A stretch of 64,000 nt of DNA from Maylandia zebra (Eukaryota; Chordata; Actinopteri; Cichliformes; Cichlidae), in NCBI RefSeq assembly GCF_041146795.1, contig NC_135177.1:18248560-18312559 (forward strand), in the 5' to 3' direction. Shown piece after piece: positions 56,385-64,000 of the stretch. How positions within the stretch are numbered: the first letter of the stretch is position 1; every line of letters begins with the position of its first letter. Position numbers and translations under genes: made by a program. Under the pieces are notes generated by a model that ran no database searches, had not been told where the DNA came from, and was given only the letters and a program-made list of their open reading frames with translations.

Positions 56385-56611
56385 TTACTCAAACAAAAGC
56401 CTCATCTAGGACCGCTGATGTGCCATCCTCAGTTAAAGGTCTCCGTGGCTCATGTGTGGTCATCCCATGCTCTTATGACTACCCAGCTGGAGAAGACCAA
56501 AAAGTCAACATATTCACAGGGATTTGGAAGACCACGGAAAGAGAGCGTGTCATCTATCATCCAACTGAATCTAAAATTCTGGAGAAATATAGGAGACGAA
56601 CAAATAAATAA
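56385..56611 (+). pseudogene. Truncated V-set exon of a Siglec-like gene
   Basis: After an AG at 56383-56384 the frame reads TQTKASSRTADVPSSVKGLR, GSCVVIPCSYDYPAGEDQKV, FTGIWKTTERERVIYHPTES and stops at TAA 56609-56611. Cys of SCVVIPC and the Trp of GIW are kept, but the second half of the V domain (the NCTL and FRVE strands) is missing. It is more diverged from genes 1 and 2 than they are from each other, thus a separate family member. No donor site follows, so it is a broken exon. Confidence 0.78.
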
Positions 56612-57401
56612 ATAGTGTGCACAGTTCAATAACACTTTAACCTCCTAAGACCTGAACTCTTTCATGGCATGCATTTTTATTTTTTCTTTGCTATTTGGGC
56701 TGATTGGGACCTGATAAATTTAAAAACAAAGAATTATCGTTTTACCTGATGTAGTTTGTGAGAACAGGATATCTGGCCCTTGAGAGCAAAATATAAGATT
56801 GCGGACTAGACAAAAAAAGTGATGTCCACATATGTTAACGCCAGGTCATAAGAGGTCAATAATAATAACGCATTTGTGCAAAACGACAACTCAACCTACA
56901 AGATCACTTTAATATCAAATATCATGTAGCAGTGTTGGTTTCTATGACTCAATTCATAAGTGTATAACTATGTAAGTTTAAAACGAAGGTTTTCAGTTAA
57001 TACAGACATGTTTATGTAATTGTGTATTTTTTCATCCTAAAGCTCAAAAAGCAGGAAAACTCGTGGAGACATGAAAAGACAAAATTGTACCAAGTGAAGT
57101 TCCCATCATTTTCATTTTATTTTTTATTTATTTATTTTTAACCAAATCTGATTCATTTTTTGTGGATTAAAGTAAAAAAAAAAAACTTCCTATTATTTCA
57201 CCCCATATTTATTTGCTAGTGTTGGGTGTTGGAAAGCTCAGAAGGATGATTTAAAAAATAAAGAAATTATATACATATCATTAACATAAAAAGGAATGTC
57301 CAGAATTCAAAGCTTTATAAAATATAACATCAGTTTCACAGTACATTAAGTGGTCCCCATTAAAGTGATTATAATGTTCCTGATTTACCTTGTTAACACA
57401 G
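56612..57401. other. Sequence between the broken V and C2 exons
   Basis: AT-rich, intron-like. The missing second half of the V domain was not found here in any frame. Confidence 0.5.
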
Positions 57402-57692
57402 ATCAACCAAACCCCATCAGTTTATCTATGAAAGGAGAGGTAAAGGAGGGTGAAAATGTGTCTGCTTCCTGCTCTGTGTCTCACTCCTGCCCCACATATC
57501 CACCTGATTTCCACTGGAGTCACTCTGGAGCGCAACGTGATCAACCACAGAAGCTTCATGAAGGCCAGTGGAATTCAACATCTACTCTGACCTTTCGCTC
57601 AAACCGCTCTGATCATAACAAACCTTTACAATGCAGTGTTACATACCACGGTGGAAAGCAGCGGGAAACATACAAGATCATTAAAATAAAAT
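57402..57692 (+). pseudogene. C2-set exon of the third Siglec-like gene
   Basis: 291 nt with AG before and GT after, phase 1 like the C2 exons of genes 1 and 2. The frame reads DQPNPISLSMKGEVKEGENV, SASCSVSHSCPTYPPDFHWS, NSTSTLTFRSNRSDHNKPLQ, CSVTYHGGKQRETYKI. The HSCPTYPP.F.W pattern matches Siglec/CD22 C2 domains. The exon itself is open, but the V exon before it is broken and no membrane exon was seen after it up to 57980, so the gene is listed as a relic. Confidence 0.75.
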
Positions 57693-57985
57693 GTAAGTAT
57701 TTAATTATAAATACATGCTGATGATAAAAAAATCATTCAAACACTGTAATTTTTAAAAAATATATATAAAGATGAGATTCAGTGTCGTATCCCTTTCACG
57801 CATAGTGGTCACTACAGTGGACAGCTATTCAAAGGCTGTTTCCTTGTATTTGTGTCAGTGTTGATGGTATACTTGCACATAAATCACTATTGGACACTAA
57901 TGTGTCACTCCAAACCTGACACCCACTGGTTGTTTAATGTTACTGTAGATGAATGACATGTTTCATTGTAATTCTTGTTATTTAA

Positions 57986-58141
57986 CCCTGTCATGCATGA
58001 ATGATGACAACCTCAATCAGGATTTTTGTCTTAAATATTTTTATTCATCTTTCTATGCCTAAAGATAAATAAACATACTTAATTCGAAGATCCCGATTGA
58101 GGTTGTCATAACCCTCTTTAACCATGTCATGCATGACAGGG
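57986..58141. mobile_element. Small piggyBac-like MITE
   Basis: 156 bp between TTAA (57982-57985) and TTAA (58142-58145), with inverted ends 'ccctgtcatgcatga' and 'tcatgcatgacaggg' and an inner inverted pair 'gacaacctcaatc' / 'gattgaggttgtc'. TTAA target plus CCC ends is the piggyBac signature. Non-coding. Confidence 0.8.
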
Positions 58142-58145
58142 TTAA

Positions 58146-58658
58146 ACTATATAAGGAACTTGGAAAGGAAGCAAGTGGACTTTCAGTCACTTACTCTGCA
58201 AGCGACTTAGACTACTATGACCTGGATGACTGAGAATCTACATAGACATGATGTCATATGCTATTTAGAAAGACTAAATTAAAACATTCTCATAAGGGAT
58301 AGAAAGTACGTGCACTGAAAAAAAGGTATTGGCCAGCTCTTGGATTTATGTAAGCATCTTGCGTGTATTTAACACAATTGCCTCATGCTTTAAAATTAAG
58401 TGTAACTATATAGTGTAGAAACTACATAATATGCAGAGAGGGTAGATTAAATTGTTCATATCATGTTCGAGTGAAGTAAGTCAATAATATAGCAATGTTA
58501 AATTTCGCGACACTGCACGGGATTTCAGTTTTGCATGCTTTGGATCGTGGTTTGAGGAAGGAATCCATCTCAGTCAAGTCAAGCAGCCGCCTTTATTTTT
58601 TTGGTAAACCAAAAGAAGTGAATTAGGTGGTTGTTACGTTACAAAAAGTTTACCTTTT
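58146..58658. other. Spacer
   Basis: AT-rich, no gene or recognisable repeat. Confidence 0.5.
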
Positions 58659-58660
58659 AC

Positions 58661-61292
58661 AGTTTTTTCCAGTCGCTAACAAGCGTTTGTCCAAACAGTT
58701 GTCACATTTGCAAAACTCTAAACACAATTAGCACAGCATCGGTCTGTTGTGGCCATACCATTCTTACATTTCATGTCGTGTTCACCCAATATGCAGTCAG
58801 TGAACACATTTCCACAATGCTTACATTTTCTTAACAGACAAGCTATACCTCCCAACAAAATTATGGACTGTTTTTGTAGTATTTACGAATGTTAACACAC
58901 AACATCCCACAATAGCAAAAACAATATTCCAAACCGTAGATACAGTATAAAAACCTCTGCTTCTGCAATGATATCAGTACAAAAACAATATCAATATCAA
59001 AAATATATATCAGCTGATAATAAACAAACAATTGAATAATTGACACACAGCTGATTTATGTTGGGTAAATTGGGCCAACGACAGCTTCTTCCATTCTGGC
59101 TTAGACTCAGTGGGGTTTATAAGGCAAGACCTTGAGGAGTGATGTTTTTGGAAACAAAAAAAAGACAAACACTGTAATGTCTGGTCGAGGAAGAGTAAGA
59201 GCAAGGGGCCCAGGGAGAAGAGCAGGCCCAAGGAGAGGGCAAGGTAGAGGTGTAAGAATGCGTGGTGGTGGCATTCCAAGGGCTGCAAGAACAGTAGTCA
59301 GTGATGAAATCCGTGCCACTATCATTGACCATGTAATCAACCATGGTCTTTCACTAAGAGAGGCTGGTGAAAGAGTGCAGCCCAATTTGAGGCGGTCAAC
59401 GGTTGCCTCCATTATACGCATCTTTCAACAAACCAACAGGTAAGTATTGCATTTTACATGGATTGTTTCTATTCTCACTTGACATGTCAATATGGTCATA
59501 CAGTAATGCATATGTTGAATTTTTTGTCTTTCTAAAGAATGCAATGTCTTCCACCCTCTGGGGGAAGAGGAAAGCTCCTCAGTAATGATCAGGAGCTTGC
59601 CATTGTAGAAATGGTTACTGCAAATAATGCAATAAAACTGCGTGAAATTCAAACTAGAATTGTGGCGGACCATGAGATATTTGACAATATTGATAGAATC
59701 AGCCTCACAACCATTACGCGGACATTGTCCAAACACAGAGTGCGGATGAAGCAGCTCTACGCTGTTCCCTTTGAGAGGAACAGTGAGAGGGTCAAGGAGC
59801 TACGACGACAATATGTCCAGGTATAGTGTATATTCAATCCAATGTCCAGTTCTATAAGCTTTGCACTTTGCAAGTAGGTAACCTACACAATACTAGGTTA
59901 CAGTACAGTATGGTATACAGTAATAACATGACTTACATAAACTTTGTTTCAGAGAGTTATGGAATTGGAGGCCAACCAGGCCCCTCATAAATTCATATAC
60001 ATCGATGAGGCAGGATTCAATCTGGCCAAAAGGCGTCGACGTGGACGAAATGTAATTGGAAAAAGGGCCACAGTTGATGTGCCAGGACAGAGAGGGGCAA
60101 ACATTACCATGTGTGCAGCAATTGCAAATGCAGGATTACTCCTTCACAGATGTCAGGTTGGACCCTATAATACAGAGCGCTTGCTTGCCTTTCTCAATGA
60201 TCTCCACCAGCGCCTGGTTCCAGAGCAGGGTCAGGAGGGTGAAAACATGAGGACCTTTGTAATTACCTGGGACAATGTGGCTTTCCATCACTCGCAAGCA
60301 ATAACAACATGGTTTGAAGTCCACCCAAGACTGGTAAGTCTCTTCCTTCCACCCTATTCACCTTTCCTCAACCCCATAGAGGAGTTCTTTTCTGCATGGA
60401 GGTGGAAGGTTTATGACCATCAGCCACATGACCAGATGTCCCTCCTCGAAGCCATGGATGCTGGCTCCAGGGACATCACAGTTGACGATTGCCAAGGGTG
60501 GATCCGACATACCAGGCGGTTCTATCCCAGGTGCATCGACTTGGATAACATCAGATGTGATGTTGATGAAAAAAATGTGGCCTAACCCTGAAGATCGCAG
60601 AGATTAGATGCAAAGTTTTTGCCTTTTTTTAGCCCCCCTCCCCCTCCCCCCCTTTTGATCTTGGCTTTTTGCTGTTGTTTTTTTGTTCAGAATGCTCTTG
60701 TGTGTTTCATGGATATTTTGTTCACTGTAAGCAATACTGTAAAACTTTCTCTGTCCTATCATACTGTGTTTCTACTGTACCTCCTGTAGTAAACAGTAAA
60801 GAAACATAAACTTGTTTGCTTTTTACTGGAATGCTTTTGAATGTGAACATTACTGTACATGTGGACATACAGTTACCAACCAAGACATTTCTGGTGTCAA
60901 AATGGTGGATTGCATGTTTCGCATGCAAATACCTGTAAAACTGAAACATAAAAGTCTATGCAGTTTTTGTAATGTCAATAATAGCCAGTATTTTGAAACC
61001 TGGTGTACTTTGATTGACTGCATGTACCTTGTGAAGTGAAAACAAGTGTTATTCTTTGACAGACTAATTTCATTTTGAGTCAGATTTATAGTGTTTTTGT
61101 ACAGTTAGTGTGTGCAGAGAAAGATGTGTTCTATTTTGAAATGAAGAGTTAGTATATATTTAACAAAATGTATTTTTGAGAAGAAAATTATCCATTTGGC
61201 CAATTGTGTTTTGTAGGTGTGAGTCTGTGTTAAGAGTTTAGAAAAAGTATCTGAAGTATGGGTAGGCGCTTGTTAGCGATTGAAAAAAACTG
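58661..61292 (+). mobile_element. IS630/Tc1-type transposon with an intact spliced transposase
   Basis: Inverted ends 'cagttttttccagtcgctaa' and 'ttagcgattgaaaaaaactg' with TA duplications (58659-58660; 61293-61294), 2632 bp. The only transposon in the window whose complete transposase frame appears undamaged. Confidence 0.88.
59177..60585 (+). CDS. IS630/Tc1-type DDE transposase, three exons, intact
   Basis: Exons 59177-59439, 59538-59820 and 59953-60585 join in frame with GT/AG junctions into 1179 nt (392 residues). The N-terminus is Arg/Gly-rich (MSGRGRVRARGPGRRAGPRR), perhaps a nuclear or nucleic-acid-binding tail. A helix-turn-helix pair follows (IIDHVINHGLSLREAGERVQ; AIKLREIQTRIV, ISLTTITRTLSKHRVRMKQL). 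Catalytic residues: D200 (FIYIDEAGFNL), D289 (FVITWDNVAFHH) and E325 (PFLNPIEEFF), giving 35 residues between the second Asp and Glu by my count. Cut-and-paste transposase of the element, with activity likely in the nucleus. The start at 59177 was chosen because the Arg/Gly-rich region begins there; an in-frame ATG at 59132 would add 15 residues. No stop or frameshift is seen. Confidence 0.85.
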
Positions 61293-61294
61293 TA

Positions 61295-63059
61295 ATTTGA
61301 ACACAAACGTTTCATGTTTCTATATTGAACGAAATTAAATCATGTAGGATCTGTACAAAATTCAACTTAATTTGTTTTTGTTGAGATGGCATGATACAAT
61401 CTAGTAAGAGTGGTTAGTTGCTGGACACATAAAATTAACAAGATCACATGAGATTTCAAAATCACTGAAGTTATAAGAGGCAGACAACTACACACACACT
61501 TTTTTAATGTGGTTTAACCTGTCAGGGATAAAAATGTGAAGACAATTCTGCATCAAGCCTTGAAATCATTGCTTTCCTACTTTTGATAAGCCTGGATTGG
61601 TGGCATGGTTATTACTACTGTGGCCTCACAGTAAGAAGGTCCTGAGTTCAAATCCACAATCTGGTGCAAACCAGATTAGACTTTGTTGAACATTATGTAA
61701 AATGAAGACAACATGTAGTATTTAAGTGACCAAGTACTGGGGTAAAGGTTATTGAATAGTGTTGAAATAAAATGACAAAATTGAGAAGGATAAAAATATT
61801 CCAAGAGCTCAACTTACTTCATCTAAACATGCTTCAATCGCATTTTCTGAACACAAAATGCACAGGTTTATTGAATATGAATACGTTGTGTTGATTTAAC
61901 TCATGTGTTTAAGTTTCTGCCAAAGCAAAACATTTGTGTGCAACCAATGTCCACTATGGAATCAAATAAATCCAACATGGCCTTTTTTCCCGTGTATTTT
62001 TATCATGTCGAACTTAAGTATTATATTCCAGTTTTTCTATTTTCTTTAATTCAAATTTATTTCAAAACATAGACAGTATATGTAGGAAAGGCCAATTTGT
62101 GCTTTGCTTTGATGTGATATGCTTTGAAAATTTACCATTTCAATATTTGTTGACCAGTGAATATGTTTTTATAAGTGTTTGATTATTATTGACTTTGTTA
62201 TTAATTAGACAGTAACAACAGAAGATGTGCCTTTTGTCTTTATGAGAATGACAGAACACGTAACTCTTAATGTTTTAAGAGTATAGAAATATATGTGGAA
62301 ATATAATCCATAAAATGTATGTTAGGAATGTTGTGAGTTCTTTGTGTGTGCTACATGAATATGTTGCATCAGCATTAACATTAACACCTTCACAGATATG
62401 GGTAACCACATGTCCAAATTTAATGTGGGATTACACTGCATTTTTATCTCCATCCATCCATTAATCCATTTTCAACTACCCTAGGGGGCATGACAAAATT
62501 AGACATTTTGGCCTCTGGATTTCCATCTATATTCAGCAACAACTTTATTAGATACACCTGTTAGATTAGATACACCACAACTCATCAGGTCTCCAGTCAC
62601 CAGATCTCATTGAAGAGGCCTTGGGATGTGCTTGAAAGGCAAATTTGGATGGGAAGCTGTGACACAAGACTCAATTTTCTATTTGTTGCAAGAAAACCCC
62701 TGATAGAGTGCTACTGTGCTTCCTCTTTCATAGATATTTGAACAAAAAGTTTGAAGTAATGTGATTGAAAACACCAAAGTAATGCTGGACAGTATTCAGA
62801 AAAGTGACCAATCTGAACTGTGACTGACAAAAGTGCAAATTTTTTTAATGAGTTGTCAGCTGCAAGTGAGAAATGCAAGACAATGGAAAATATATGTAGC
62901 AGCGAAATCGTAGCTGTTTCTATGAGAATGTCTGATGTGGGTGAGGAAATATGTTAGTGATTTGAGAGCTTCATTAAGACCAGTGAGAATTAATTTTCTG
63001 CTGTTAGAACTGAGCCAAAGCGATTGAGTAAAACTGTAATGCCTTCTGTGTGGAGAAGA
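61295..63059. other. Gene-poor spacer
   Basis: AT-rich with no supported gene. A weak repeat relic ('agcaacaactttattagatacacc', as two pieces near 62533-62560, and 'aggtctccagtcaccagatc' near 62588) resembles common fish DNA repeats. Nothing else seen. Confidence 0.5.
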
Positions 63060-63064
63060 GTTAT
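63060..63064. repeat. Target duplication GTTAT, left (right 63595-63599)
   Basis: GTTAT flanks both ends of the 63065-63594 LTR. Confidence 0.85.
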
Positions 63065-63594
63065 TGTCACAAACTGAAAGCAGGGACTCAAGCGCAGAGC
63101 AGGTTGACGTATCAGAACACGATTTATTTACACACCAGTGCAATACTATATACAGTGACGGGGGAAAGTCCAGGGTTCCAGGGGATTAAGGGAAGGCTCT
63201 CTCTCTCTCTCTCTCTCACGCTCGCTCACGTCCTTACATCCGACTCACACACGTCCGTACCGCAGGGAGGTCACAGGTCCGGGAAGATAAACTGGAATAG
63301 GGAAGGGAGAAATCACTCACAAATCACGAAGGTAGGGCGTAAAGGTATAAGACCAATAGAAAGACTAACGTCAGTAGCTCAATCATCCAGCGATGAGAGG
63401 ATCTGTGACCCAGCCTCAAATAGTAGATCGGTAATCAGCTGATCGCCATCAGCTGATCGCCAACAGCTGTGTGAGCCAAGGGTGGGAGCCAGCTGTGAGC
63501 TCCGCCCAGGCAGAGAGGTAGGGGAGAGAGAGAAAAAGCAAAAACACAAGTGTAGCCTTGTGAGGCCGGCTGGGCAGGCACAGGGACCATGACA
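63065..63594. mobile_element. Solo LTR of an LTR retrotransposon, 530 bp
   Basis: Begins TGTCAC and ends ATGACA (TG...CA) between 5-bp duplications GTTAT. It contains a CT-repeat (63198-63218) and repeated 'cagctgatcgcca'. No internal retroelement sequence lies next to it, so it is a solo LTR left after recombination. On the minus strand it begins TGTCATGGTCCC, a start common among fish LTRs; orientation is uncertain. Confidence 0.85.
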
Positions 63595-63599
63595 GTTAT

Positions 63600-64000
63600 C
63601 AAACTGAATTCAGCTTGAATTCAACAGAACAGATCAACAGGATGATATCCAGTTGTGATGAGTGAAGGGGTAACAGCAAATAGTCCATGTGGTGCTAGTA
63701 CAGCTTTGTGAAGGCTTCTTTGTTCAATCTCTCTTCAGAAGGCAGTTGTCTCTCTGAATTTATGAAGAGGAAATGAGACCAGTCCTATTTAGAATTGATC
63801 TATTTAAAATATACTGGTTCAGGGGGTTTTGAGTGTGAAAAGAAGTGTGAAAAGAAATCATGCAACAAGTCATGTCATTTGACTGCATGCTGGCAAGTAA
63901 GTAAAAGAAATCCAGTGCTCTGCACAAACAATGGTCACATACAATATGAGGTCCAGTCTTTGTTGTTATAGATTAAAATTAAGATTTAAAATTTGTACTC
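63600..64000. other. Spacer at window end
   Basis: No gene or repeat recognised. Confidence 0.5.

Overview
The window looks like the genome of a bony fish, most probably an African cichlid. The genes are intron-split with GT/AG junctions. The mobile elements are those common in teleosts: Rex3-like RTE and L2/CR1-like LINEs, Tc1, hAT, Harbinger, piggyBac, a Penelope-like fragment and LTR elements. A tRNA-derived SINE at about 7.49-7.77 kb resembles the AFC SINE family of African cichlids. There are no bacterial or viral operons, rRNA genes or CRISPR arrays.

Host genes. The only clear resident family is a small tandem cluster of Siglec/CD22/MAG-like immunoglobulin receptors on the + strand. 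It has one complete gene (876-3525), a broken and internally inverted pseudogene (11566-12980), a second complete gene (13434-15769), and two leftover Ig exons of a more divergent member (56385-57692). Each complete gene has a signal-peptide exon, a V-set exon with the FRVE strand-F arginine typical of sialic-acid binding, a C2-set exon, a transmembrane exon and a short basic tail. Promoter-side and downstream sequence was duplicated with the genes (185-925 with 10910-11620; 9093-10620 with 18694-45638, now split by insertions). One other coding relic is a single C-terminal-like exon at 49065-49319.

Transposon layers. From 20.07 to 45.4 kb the duplicated downstream block is split by two large nested insertions. 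The first is an LTR retrotransposon on the minus strand (20072-37978). It has a GTTGT target duplication, TG...CA LTRs, a tRNA-Tyr-like primer site and a polypurine tract, but no recognisable gag or pol. It contains a histone H1 fragment, an hAT element, a Rex3-like LINE and, inside its right-hand LTR, another hAT element and a 5.45-kb TA-flanked transposon. That last element carries exon-like pieces of a spectrin-repeat (nesprin-like) gene and is itself hit by a Tc1 element. The second insertion (38037-45377) is an hAT-like element holding an L2/CR1-group LINE (interrupted by another Tc1), a small hAT element and a palindromic foldback element built from a 21-bp motif.

Right part. 45.6-50.7 kb has a truncated Rex3-like copy and ends of hAT elements. 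50.7-52.87 kb duplicates 4.86-6.54 kb. 52.87-55.57 kb is an hAT transposon with a Penelope-like GIY-YIG fragment inside it. 57.98-58.15 kb is a tiny piggyBac-like MITE. 58661-61292 is an apparently intact IS630/Tc1-type transposon with a three-exon transposase. 63065-63594 is a solo LTR with a 5-bp target duplication. Nearly all non-Siglec coding signal comes from mobile elements, so the region is a recently expanding immune-receptor cluster filled with transposons. All assignments come from reading the sequence and general knowledge of the families; no database search was run.
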